Below, piece after piece: positions 20,201 to 28,841 of a DNA stretch of 64,000 bases (positions are counted from its first letter, which is position 1; each line of letters starts with the position of its first letter). The notes below the pieces were generated by a model, which was given only the letters and a program-made list of their open reading frames with translations, searched no databases and was not told the origin of the DNA. The stretch is taken from NCBI GenBank assembly GCA_021107435.1, contig JAIOSV010000028.1, forward strand, positions 28,177 through 92,176. Reading direction: 5' to 3'. Position numbers and translations under genes: made by a program. The stretch comes from Candidatus Sabulitectum sp. GTDB taxonomy: Bacteria; Fermentibacterota; Fermentibacteria; Fermentibacterales; JCC-6.

Positions 20201-22901
20201 TGATTCTTTGCTTGTAACCATACCTTCTATTTCAGCAGGAAACCCGACCTGGGAGAAGATTACTTATGCCCGCGTGTGGGTTGACGGATTTACTCAGCAG
20301 GACACTCTGGAATTTTATGACATTGGACTTGTGGGCAACAGATGGAAACCCAACAGCATAAGTCCCTGCGAGGAAATAGGTATTCCAGTTCAACCCGAGG
20401 AAAGTTTCACTGTTTCCGTGGTCAACAATCGTCAGAATCAGGATTACAAAGACAATCCCCCGCCGGGGATTGATCCCGGCGATGATCAGGACGGAGAGCC
20501 TAAGCTTGAGCAGTCCGTCAGTCTTGACTGCTCAGAGATACTCAGATGGCATGAGGGTGTAGCCAGGCAGACTTTCTACTCGATTGAGAACTACACTCAG
20601 TACAGATCTCTGAGTTTTCCATTCCACGGCGAGTCTCCGGGAGGAGAACTGTTTTTCCAGATGGGAAGAGACAGCTTGAACTACTACGAAGTCACGTCTG
20701 ATATTCAGCCGGGCTGGCAGGTGGTGGAGGTTGATCTTCAGGATCTTGTAGACCTCAAAACACTGAAGAATCAGACAGAAGAGGACGAGATCCGATCAGG
20801 GAATCTGGCTGTGGTGGGTAATCCATCGCTGTCTGAAGTAATGATGCTTGGTCTGGGTGTAAGGAATACCAATCAGCAGTCACTGACAAACCAGGTCTGG
20901 GTTGATGACATCACGGTGAAAGGTCATTACCTGGAACCCGGTAACGCGCACAGGATAACCGGTGACATGGACTTCGCTGATCTGCTTTCGATATCCGGGG
21001 ATTACAGAATGATTGATGATGATTTTCACGGTCTGGGGAAGACCACTGGAACCGGAACAACTGTTACCAGATACAACGCTTCTTCCACTCTGAACCTTGA
21101 CAGGTTTACTCCTCCCGTGTGGAGCTGGTCGCTTCCGGCAACTTATGCCTGGAACAGAAACTTTTCAGAACCGAGATACGCGACAAACAGCGATATACGA
21201 CTGGAGGGGAACGAAACATGGGAATATCGTACAGAATCCAATAAGTGGGATACATCTATTCAGTGGAGAAGAAACAGTCGGTCAGACGGCTTTGCAGGCC
21301 GTTACTTCTTTGATCCGATTCACATCAGGCATGCAATGGGCAACGGCTGGGGAAGGACACCCACAACACGGGATTCTGTTGAAAATGAGAGTGTTGCATT
21401 TACCTATGATCTGCGCCTTGGAAGAATGAGCCTTTTCAGGATGCCGATTCTTGAAGATATCAGACTGAGACCCACCAGATTCGGGTTTGGTGTAAGCTGG
21501 AGACGCGGAAGAAGTGTGATGTATGATATCGCGAATGAGGATACTGTTCTTACCCGGGATGATACAGAGCGAGTGCTGCTTACAGACGGCAATATCGCCT
21601 TCAATTTCTGGAAGGGGCTCACCACCAGCTATAACCTTTCCGTGGGACGGGACATGTACTACCCCTGGGATGAGCCTTACACCGGGGTGAATATTGGAAG
21701 AGAAGTTTCCAGAAATCAGAATGCCGGAGTCAGCCAGGAAATAAACTTCTGGAATTACCTGAAGCCAAGAGTGAGCTGGGATGCCAGATATGGAATGGCA
21801 AGACTGAGCCCGCACACTTCCACAGGTGCTGATACTCTGGGTCGGCCTGATGTGGGCAGTGATGTTACAGCCAGACTTAATCTCAGGATTGGGCTGGCCC
21901 ACACAATCAGATCAATCGCAAGGTTGAGAGACGAAAGACTTGATGAGGAGGCCCTGCCCGGCAGTCCGAGATGGCTGCTGGTGAAGATGGAAAGGTGGGC
22001 TGACAGAATAACAGATCCGAACATAGTATTCAGCAGATCCAGAGGCAGTGATTACAAGGATGTGCCATTCACGCCGTCCGCAGGTTATCAGTTCGGTCTT
22101 GAACCTGATATAGCCGGATTGGATCCCTACAACAAGACAACTTCAAACTCCATGCAGATTTCCGGTGGATACAGACCTACTAACACCATGTCAGTAAGGG
22201 TTGAGTACAGTGACTCAGAGAATAAAAGTTTCTACTCCGGTTTCTGGAACAGAACTGACAACACAACCTGGCCTTCAGTCACTGTATCCTGGAGTGGACT
22301 TGAAAGATATGAACCACTGTCTTTCCTGAGGAACGGCTCAGTGAGCAGCGGTTACAGAATGGAAACCAGTACATCATCCAGGATAGAAAATGACAGCTTG
22401 ACCCCGATCAGCAAGACGGAAACCTCAAGATGGAATCCTCTTCTAAGCTTTACCGGTTCTTTTAACAACAAGGTTCAGATAACAATTTCCGACAACATGT
22501 CTACTACTGAAACCAGAAACTACACAGGAACTTCCGCATTGGTTCGTTCCGGCAGCAACTCCGCGCAGTTCAAGCTTACCTACAGCTTTAGCGCGCCGGC
22601 CGGAGTGTCGATACCTATTCCCCTTTTGAACAGATTGAGATTGTCATTCCAGAGTGACCTTACAACATCGCTTTCCATTACAAGATCAACCAGCAGAAGC
22701 GAGGTTACAGGCGGGCAGACAGGGGAAACTCAGGTTCAGTCCGATAAGACTGAATGGCGGATTGAGCCATCCGCTTCGTACGATTTTGGAACTGTTACAG
22801 CCTCAATGACAGCTATTTACGGTTGGAAAAAAGACAAAGTCAACAACCAGTACGATCAGAAGGATGTTGGCCTTAATCTCTCAGTAACTATCAATTTCTG
22901 A
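17286..22901 (+). CDS. sprA: SprA-like T9SS outer-membrane translocon / gliding-motility protein
   Basis: 1871 aa, signal peptide, SprA-style segments: LDDMEGSESTFPLGQSRTAWFYSS, HDIIPGETGTDAQKKISGVLQFVFSP, repeated 'LDTEDVNSDGI/LDTEDLNRNGVLD'; aromatic beta-barrel-like C-terminus ending in F. Confidence 0.85.
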   Translation: MKRLLIFVLMLLIASQAGAVGGLRNFTLIDDHPGYWYQDSLPWLVTLPSTQVEVWSSLMGDGISYRLMYRGYPVATSRTWTLSGVRSRLIGWSTWKEWTEANARGGIRSGSTRGQLVPTIYLPLNMSGVIGDAIGTGGQLDISGHQTISVSGVSHIYPNRVNVEGSSTSLFPDLKMEQDLRIRLDGTIGEKIHVAVDHDSQRQIGSDYSVSISYDGDDDEIIQSIELGDVNLSITGPEFISYSIPHQGLFGAKLIAQAGPFDITAIASKEGSSTESSDFVGQASLVNDSILDISPANNYFFRAFPDTVTAPYMQPDSNHTRIFIDDGIGSNNVETGAVEGSCFIPQVSGGDLVEYGWWDELTPGIDGDFVLVDSSRTIRFLRPVNDTYRIAVALVTMAGDTVGTAPKDGPYNLKLIKETNPFPDDPSWQYEMRNYYFLGANNIVRESFNCDIFLQRAGEDPVSIQDGVPFIQILGLDTNGDGLMYDEDVTMDWENGFIMFPQSRPFASDELDYPNNVVYTEKNPAMNKSLYYMRVSYRAASTTYSLGHMGIVEGSEKVTLTVAGQARTLVRNTDYSIIYEVGLLTLMGEAADLAQDPANTLRVTFEYVPFFSSVSKTLLGARMVYNIGAHSWLGGTMMYESANSPEDRPRTGEGSFGTTVFDVDLHLETRPEFLTDAVNHIPLVNTEAESRVVLSGEVAVSLPSGESKAWLDDMEGSESTFPLGQSRTAWFYSSMPMRGSHLLFPVGESRWYNATDRWSLHDIIPGETGTDAQKKISGVLQFVFSPDESNPTNSWGGFQRCIERYGTDFSAKTHLSLYVRATGCAADANLYIDLGERIDEDTYWLERVGDDLIRQANGVLDTEDVNSDGIRSTTEDTGLDTLPSVDEPGYSSGNTDPNQDNYRYNANDPLSTRFDAINNCENNGRLDTEDLNRNGVLDIANTFFRVRIPFNDPEYIISTSSSGWILVQIPLDDSLLVTIPSISAGNPTWEKITYARVWVDGFTQQDTLEFYDIGLVGNRWKPNSISPCEEIGIPVQPEESFTVSVVNNRQNQDYKDNPPPGIDPGDDQDGEPKLEQSVSLDCSEILRWHEGVARQTFYSIENYTQYRSLSFPFHGESPGGELFFQMGRDSLNYYEVTSDIQPGWQVVEVDLQDLVDLKTLKNQTEEDEIRSGNLAVVGNPSLSEVMMLGLGVRNTNQQSLTNQVWVDDITVKGHYLEPGNAHRITGDMDFADLLSISGDYRMIDDDFHGLGKTTGTGTTVTRYNASSTLNLDRFTPPVWSWSLPATYAWNRNFSEPRYATNSDIRLEGNETWEYRTESNKWDTSIQWRRNSRSDGFAGRYFFDPIHIRHAMGNGWGRTPTTRDSVENESVAFTYDLRLGRMSLFRMPILEDIRLRPTRFGFGVSWRRGRSVMYDIANEDTVLTRDDTERVLLTDGNIAFNFWKGLTTSYNLSVGRDMYYPWDEPYTGVNIGREVSRNQNAGVSQEINFWNYLKPRVSWDARYGMARLSPHTSTGADTLGRPDVGSDVTARLNLRIGLAHTIRSIARLRDERLDEEALPGSPRWLLVKMERWADRITDPNIVFSRSRGSDYKDVPFTPSAGYQFGLEPDIAGLDPYNKTTSNSMQISGGYRPTNTMSVRVEYSDSENKSFYSGFWNRTDNTTWPSVTVSWSGLERYEPLSFLRNGSVSSGYRMETSTSSRIENDSLTPISKTETSRWNPLLSFTGSFNNKVQITISDNMSTTETRNYTGTSALVRSGSNSAQFKLTYSFSAPAGVSIPIPLLNRLRLSFQSDLTTSLSITRSTSRSEVTGGQTGETQVQSDKTEWRIEPSASYDFGTVTASMTAIYGWKKDKVNNQYDQKDVGLNLSVTINF

Positions 22902-22989
22902 TTCGCCTCTTGACATTCAGGCTTTATCATTAAAAGATATGTATTCGTGTGTTCATATTTAATGATTTGTGGCTAAGGAAGAGGTTTGA

Positions 22990-24735
22990 ATGAAACTGGG
23001 CCAGATGTTGCTGAAAGCAGGGCTTCTAGATCAGGAACAGCTTGCTGATGCCCTTGAGCATCAGAAAAACGAGGGCGGAAGACTGGGCTACAATCTGGTA
23101 AGAATGAACCTGATTTCTGAAGAGAATTTGAATATTTATCTTGCCAGGCAAAACCGTATTGAAGCTGTTAACATTGACAGCATTGATATTCCCCAGGATG
23201 TCCTGAATCTGGTCTCCGCGAAACTTGCGTTACGCTACGAAGTTGTGCCTGTAGAGAAGGAAGGCAGGAAGCTGGTTCTTGCCATGGCTGATCCTCAGAA
23301 TTTGTTTACCATTGATGATTTGAGGTTTTCTCTCAGCATGGAGATTGAGCCTCATATATGCGCTTCTTCCATGATCCAGAGAGCTTTACATAAATTTTAC
23401 GGCGCGACAGACGCGATTGTACCGGTTGAGGATGTTGAAAGAGAGCAGGAAAAGGAAGAGGAATTCAAGTCCTCGGAAGACGAACTCGTTGTGGGTGATG
23501 ATGCCTTTTTCTCGCTGATTGAGGAAGAAGAAGAGGAGGAGGAAGAGGATCTTTCAATCGACCTCTCCGATTCTCCTGTTGTAAAACTGGTAAACAGCGT
23601 TATCGCGGATGCTGTTAAAAGAGGCGCCAGCGATATTCATTTTGAACCGTTTGAGAAGTTCATAAGGATCAGGTACAGAATAGATGGTATTCTGCATGAA
23701 ATCATGAGACCCAGCAGGAAATACAGACAGGCAATGGTCAGTCGATTGAAAATTCTCGGTGACATGAATATAGCGGAGCACAATCTTCCCCAGGATGGAA
23801 GAACAAAAGTCCGTGTGGGGGATCGATTTGTTGACATGCGGCTTTCAACACTTCCAACTCTTTTTGGAGAGAAGGTTGAGGTTCGTCTTCTTGATCGTTC
23901 AAAGGTTCAACTGAACCTTGATCTCCTGGGGTTTGAAGAAGAGACTTTGTATCAGTTCAGGCGGGGCATCAAGCGTCCTTACGGTATTGTACTGGTTACG
24001 GGCCCCAGTGGCAGCGGAAAGACAACCACGCTTTATTCAGCCCTTACTGAGCTGAATCATGTAGGGGTGAACATAATGACTGCGGAAAACCCTGTTGAGT
24101 TCAACCTGAAGGGCATCAATCAGGTTCAGATGAATACAGATGTTGGTCTTACATTCGCAAAGGCTCTCCGCGCTTATCTCAGACAGGATCCCGACATCAT
24201 CATGGTTGGTGAGATCAGGGATCAGGAAACCAGCGAGATTTCCATTCGAGCAGCGCTTACCGGTCACCTTGTGCTTTCAACCGCACATACCAATGATGCT
24301 CCCAGCACGATTAACAGACTTGTTGATATGGGAACTGAACCTTATATGCTGAGTACTTCACTGGTATCTGTTTGCAGTCAGAGACTGATAAGAAAAGTTT
24401 GCAACAACTGTAAAACTCCAGTATCGGTTCCCCGGGAAGCCATGGTTGAGGCAGGCATTGAACCTGAAAGATTCAAGGGAATTACTTTTTTTGAGGGTAC
24501 CGGGTGCTCAAGGTGTAACCAGACAGGCTACAGCGGCCGGACAGGCATCTATGAGGTTATGCAGATTGATGACGAGATGCGTGCTCTTATTGAAGGTGAT
24601 GCCAACAGTGTAGATCTTGAGAAAGCTGCCCTGAGAAAGGGTATGATAAACCTTAGAGAAGCAGCACTTCGAAAACTGGAACGGGGCCTGACTACCTTTG
24701 ACGAAGTAATCAGGGAGACGGTTTCAAATGTATAA
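22990..24735 (+). CDS. pilB: PilB/GspE-type secretion/pilus assembly ATPase (copy 1)
   Basis: Walker A VTGPSGSGKTTTLYSALTEL, GEIRDQETSEISIRAALTGHLVLSTAHTNDAPS, CNNC..CSRC zinc site. Confidence 0.94.
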   Translation: MKLGQMLLKAGLLDQEQLADALEHQKNEGGRLGYNLVRMNLISEENLNIYLARQNRIEAVNIDSIDIPQDVLNLVSAKLALRYEVVPVEKEGRKLVLAMADPQNLFTIDDLRFSLSMEIEPHICASSMIQRALHKFYGATDAIVPVEDVEREQEKEEEFKSSEDELVVGDDAFFSLIEEEEEEEEEDLSIDLSDSPVVKLVNSVIADAVKRGASDIHFEPFEKFIRIRYRIDGILHEIMRPSRKYRQAMVSRLKILGDMNIAEHNLPQDGRTKVRVGDRFVDMRLSTLPTLFGEKVEVRLLDRSKVQLNLDLLGFEEETLYQFRRGIKRPYGIVLVTGPSGSGKTTTLYSALTELNHVGVNIMTAENPVEFNLKGINQVQMNTDVGLTFAKALRAYLRQDPDIIMVGEIRDQETSEISIRAALTGHLVLSTAHTNDAPSTINRLVDMGTEPYMLSTSLVSVCSQRLIRKVCNNCKTPVSVPREAMVEAGIEPERFKGITFFEGTGCSRCNQTGYSGRTGIYEVMQIDDEMRALIEGDANSVDLEKAALRKGMINLREAALRKLERGLTTFDEVIRETVSNV

Positions 24736-26518
24736 CCGCCTTGCCATGATTCTGTTACAGTCAGGTCTTGTTGAACAGGATGATATAGACAGGATCGCGG
24801 GAGAATGGGGTCCCGGAGAAACTGCTCTCGCCGAGGCACTTGTTCTCAAAGGACAGGTAACAGAGGAACTGATAACTGAATTTCTCTCCGAGATTTACGG
24901 TATTGAGCCGATATACCTGAACGAAACAGCGCTTGAGCGCAAGAACGCCGCGCTGCTCAATGAAGTATTTGCCAGAGATAATCTGGTAGTTCCGGTGAAA
25001 ATTGAAGACAATGCATTGTTCGCCGCCATGGCGGATCCCGCGAATCTTTACGTGATAGATGAGATCAAATTTGCCACCGGTATGGAAGTTGTGGTTTATG
25101 CTTCTGCTCCATCAGCCGTCAGAAGAGCACTTGATGATGTTTACGGACAGATAGATGCCCTGGTCAACGTTGATGATACTCTTGAGGATTATGACGAGGA
25201 TGAAAATTTTATTGAGCAGGTCTCCAGTCTTGATGGCGAGGAGTTTGATGAAGATTTCGACATTGGCGATGATCTGGGAAGTGATTCAGACGCGCCTGTA
25301 ATAAAATTTGTTGATGGAATGATAGCCAGGGCAGTGCGTACAGAGGTTTCCGATATTCACATTGAGCCTTACGAAAAATATCTCAGGGTCAGATTCAGGA
25401 GGGACGGCATCTGTTACGAGATGTACAAGATTAATCCCAAGATGCAGAATCCTATTCTTTCCAGGCTCAAGATTATGTCCGGTATGAATATCGCCGAGCG
25501 CAGACGTACTCAGGACGGTAGAATTAAAGCTAGGGTGGATAACAGGATAATTGATTTCCGGGTAAGCGCTGTTCCCGGAATTGATGGTGAAAAGATCGTA
25601 CTCAGAATTCTTGACAGAGGGAATCTGCAGCTTGATCTCAGAGAACTTGGATTTCCCGAGGATGCACTGAAGTCTTTTCTTGCCGGAGTGAATTCCCCGT
25701 TCGGAATTGTTCTTGTTACAGGTCCTACAGGCAGCGGTAAAACAACAACACTTTACTCTGCCCTGAGTTCTCTCAATACTCCCGAGGTTAATATTCACAC
25801 CGCCGAAGATCCAGTGGAGTACAACATTGACGGCCTTGTTCAAACGCAGATTGACTTCTCCATGGGATATAATTTCGCCGCTGCTTTGAAGGCAATACTG
25901 AGGCAGGATCCCAACATAATAATGGTAGGAGAAATTCGAGATTATGAAACAGCTTCTATCGCTATCAAGGCAGCCTTGACAGGGCAGCTGGTTTTCTCCA
26001 CAATACATACAAATGATGCTCCGGGCACAATCAACAGACTTATTGATATTGGTATCAAGCCTTTTCTTGTTGCAAGTGCCGTGCGGACCATAATGGCTCA
26101 GAGGCTTGTTAAGACAATTTGCAGGAAGTGCAGCAAACCTTATACCTGGTCTGATAAAGAACTTTCTGAGGCGGGTATTGATCCTGCGGAAATGTCCGAC
26201 GCTCAGACCCGCAAGGGCATGGGATGCAGCAAATGCGGGGGTTCAGGCTACAAAGGAAGAAAGGGAATTTACGAAGTATTGACACTCGACAGAGAGTTGA
26301 AACAGGCTGTTATTAACCGGGTTTCAGCTTCTGATCTGAGAGTGCTTGCGGTAAAGAACGGAATGCGTACGCTGAGGATGGATTCAGTAGAGAAATTGAA
26401 GCAGGGAATGATTACCCTTGAGGAAGTAACAAGAAGAACTACTGATGACGAAGACAATGTTAAAATCGCCGCGATGAATTACAAACTGGAGAAGCAGATC
26501 AGTTCTATTTCGTCGTAG
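24728..26518 (+). CDS. pilB: PilB/GspE-type secretion/pilus assembly ATPase (copy 2)
   Basis: VTGPTGSGKTTTLYSALSSL, GEIRDYETASIAIKAALTGQLVFSTIHTNDAPG, CRKC..CSKC. Confidence 0.94.
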   Translation: MYNRLAMILLQSGLVEQDDIDRIAGEWGPGETALAEALVLKGQVTEELITEFLSEIYGIEPIYLNETALERKNAALLNEVFARDNLVVPVKIEDNALFAAMADPANLYVIDEIKFATGMEVVVYASAPSAVRRALDDVYGQIDALVNVDDTLEDYDEDENFIEQVSSLDGEEFDEDFDIGDDLGSDSDAPVIKFVDGMIARAVRTEVSDIHIEPYEKYLRVRFRRDGICYEMYKINPKMQNPILSRLKIMSGMNIAERRRTQDGRIKARVDNRIIDFRVSAVPGIDGEKIVLRILDRGNLQLDLRELGFPEDALKSFLAGVNSPFGIVLVTGPTGSGKTTTLYSALSSLNTPEVNIHTAEDPVEYNIDGLVQTQIDFSMGYNFAAALKAILRQDPNIIMVGEIRDYETASIAIKAALTGQLVFSTIHTNDAPGTINRLIDIGIKPFLVASAVRTIMAQRLVKTICRKCSKPYTWSDKELSEAGIDPAEMSDAQTRKGMGCSKCGGSGYKGRKGIYEVLTLDRELKQAVINRVSASDLRVLAVKNGMRTLRMDSVEKLKQGMITLEEVTRRTTDDEDNVKIAAMNYKLEKQISSISS

Positions 26519-26553
26519 TATTTCTGAGGTATAACCTCATGAAGGAGGGTCGC

Positions 26554-27624
26554 ATGAACATAAAAACGCTCCTGAAGGAAATGATGGAAAGAAGAGCAAC
26601 AGATCTTCATCTTACCGTTGGTGCTCCCCCCACCGTAAGAATTGACGGGGATCTTATCAGAATGGAGTATGACCCTCTTACACCGAACGAGACTCAGTCA
26701 CTTGTTTACAGTCTTCTGAAGGATGATCAGAAGAAGCGGTTTGAACTTGACAAGGAACTTGATTTTGCCTTTGGCATCAAGGGTCTTTCAAGATTCCGTT
26801 CCAATGTGTTTACCCAGAGGGGATGCGTCGCCTGCGCTATTCGAGTGATCCCCTACGAAATAATGGCTTTTGATGAACTGGGGCTTCCTGATGTCATTGC
26901 CCACCTCGCGGACAAGAGACAGGGTTTAATTCTGGTTACAGGTCCTACCGGTTGTGGAAAATCCACTACACTGGCCTCAATTATCAGAAGAGTAAACGGA
27001 AGCCGTCGCTGTCATATCATGACAATTGAGGATCCCATCGAGTATGTACATCATCACGACAAGGGTATTGTGAATCAGCGTGAAATCGGCAGTGACACTC
27101 AATCATTCGCCATGGCTCTCCGATACCTTCTTCGTCAGGATCCGGATGTCGCTCTTATCGGTGAGATGCGTGATCTGGAAACCATGCAAGTGGCTCTTAA
27201 CGTTGCCGAAACAGGCCACCTTACACTGGCCACTCTGCATACCAACTCTACCTACGAATCAATCAACAGGATTATTGATACATTTCCCGCCGCAAGTCAG
27301 TCGCAGGTTCGAAGTCAGCTCTCATTTGTTCTGCTGGGAGTACTTACTCAGCAGCTTATACCTCGTCAGAGGGGAACAGGCAGGGCTCTCGCGGCAGAAG
27401 TTCTGATATGCACACCTGCGGTGAAAGCAGCAATAAGGGATGATAAACTTCATCAGATATACGGAATGATGCAGGCGGGACAGAAGCATGGAATGCAGAC
27501 TATGAATCAGTCGCTTTACAGGCTATACTACAACAGGGAAATCACAAAAGGCGCCGCGCTGGAGCGGTCGGTGAATCCTATTGAACTTGAGCAGATGATG
27601 CTGACGGGAAGAGATATTCTATAA
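26554..27624 (+). CDS. pilT: Twitching motility retraction ATPase
   Basis: MNIKTLLKEMMERRATDLHLTVGAPP, VTGPTGCGKSTTLASIIRRVN, IGEMRDLETMQVALNVAETGHLTLATLHTN. Confidence 0.96.
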   Translation: MNIKTLLKEMMERRATDLHLTVGAPPTVRIDGDLIRMEYDPLTPNETQSLVYSLLKDDQKKRFELDKELDFAFGIKGLSRFRSNVFTQRGCVACAIRVIPYEIMAFDELGLPDVIAHLADKRQGLILVTGPTGCGKSTTLASIIRRVNGSRRCHIMTIEDPIEYVHHHDKGIVNQREIGSDTQSFAMALRYLLRQDPDVALIGEMRDLETMQVALNVAETGHLTLATLHTNSTYESINRIIDTFPAASQSQVRSQLSFVLLGVLTQQLIPRQRGTGRALAAEVLICTPAVKAAIRDDKLHQIYGMMQAGQKHGMQTMNQSLYRLYYNREITKGAALERSVNPIELEQMMLTGRDIL

Positions 27625-27635
27625 AGGAGGGATTT

Positions 27636-28841
27636 ATGGGCGAATTTCAATGGACGGGAACTAACCGGCAGGGACGGACCTTGAATGGAACCACGAAGGC
27701 CAAATCCCGAGCTGAAGTAAAGGAACTTCTTGAAGCCAGGGGTGTTACGGTTACCAACATCAAGGGTGGATTTGATATGGCCACCTTTGGAGTTATTGGC
27801 TCCGGCGTTAAAAGCAAGGAACTTGCAACATTCACCAGGCAGTTCAGCGTTATGATAAACGCTGGCCTTCCCCTGGTTGGCTGTCTTCAGATTCTCAGCA
27901 GACAGCAGGAAAACAAAGTATTCAAGAATATCATTCTTGAGGTCACGAGCGATGTGGAGAAGGGTGGTACACTGGCCGAGTCTCTGGGCAAACACACTAA
28001 GGTATTCAGTGAACTTTATGTGAACATGGTTGCTGCCGGTGAGCAGGGCGGTATTCTCGATACTATCCTTGCACGACTGGCGGATTACCTTGAGGACGCG
28101 GCATCGTTGCAGTCCAAAATCAAGAGCGCTATGATGTATCCCATTGTGGTTCTTGTTGTTGTTATTATTGCCACTCTGGCCATGCTTCTTTTTGTCATTC
28201 CCATTTTCCAGAAGATGTTTGAGGATATGGGCGGTGAGCTTCCCGGGATGACCCAGTTTGTTGTGGATATGTCTGAATTTGTTCAGCACTATGTGGTATT
28301 CATTCTTCTGGGGATGGGCGGTATTGTTTTTGCATACAACGCTTACTACAAGACGAATAGCGGCCAGAAGGTAATTGATACCATCAAGCTGGCGCTTCCG
28401 GTGTTCGGACCTATCAACAGAAAAATGTCAATTGCCAGGTTTACAAGAACACTGGGAACCCTGACAGCATCCGGTGTGGCAATTCTTGACGGGCTGAACA
28501 TTACAGCTAAAACCGCCGGCAACAGAATTATCAGTGATGCCATCATGAAAGCCAGAGTGAGTATCTCCGGAGGAGAGAACATAGCAGGCCCGCTGGAAGC
28601 CTCGGGTGTGTTTCCAACCATGGTTACTCAGATGATTGCCGTTGGAGAGGAAACCGGCGGTCTGGACGAGATGCTTGTAAAAGTGGCAGACTTCTACGAT
28701 GAAGAGGTTAATGTGCTTGTTGAAGGTATGGCATCCACAATTGAACCTCTCATGATCGTGTTTCTGGGTGGATTTGTGGGATTCCTGGTTATTGCCATGT
28801 ACCTGCCGATCTTCGACATGATTCAGCAGGTGGGTGGATAA
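27636..28841 (+). CDS. pilC: Type IV pilus/type II secretion inner-membrane platform protein
   Basis: FTRQFSVMINAGLPLVGCLQILSRQ, VGEETGGLDEMLVKVADFYDEEV, YLPIFDMIQQVGG. Confidence 0.95.
   Translation: MGEFQWTGTNRQGRTLNGTTKAKSRAEVKELLEARGVTVTNIKGGFDMATFGVIGSGVKSKELATFTRQFSVMINAGLPLVGCLQILSRQQENKVFKNIILEVTSDVEKGGTLAESLGKHTKVFSELYVNMVAAGEQGGILDTILARLADYLEDAASLQSKIKSAMMYPIVVLVVVIIATLAMLLFVIPIFQKMFEDMGGELPGMTQFVVDMSEFVQHYVVFILLGMGGIVFAYNAYYKTNSGQKVIDTIKLALPVFGPINRKMSIARFTRTLGTLTASGVAILDGLNITAKTAGNRIISDAIMKARVSISGGENIAGPLEASGVFPTMVTQMIAVGEETGGLDEMLVKVADFYDEEVNVLVEGMASTIEPLMIVFLGGFVGFLVIAMYLPIFDMIQQVGG

Noticed and set aside
21282-21902. 206-aa antisense ORF within sprA
   Set aside because: Fully antisense to a well-supported gene, no recognisable domain or RBS; same logic applied to other long antisense ORFs (e.g. 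25286..26008, 27528..28289, 53451..54014, 50118..50816).
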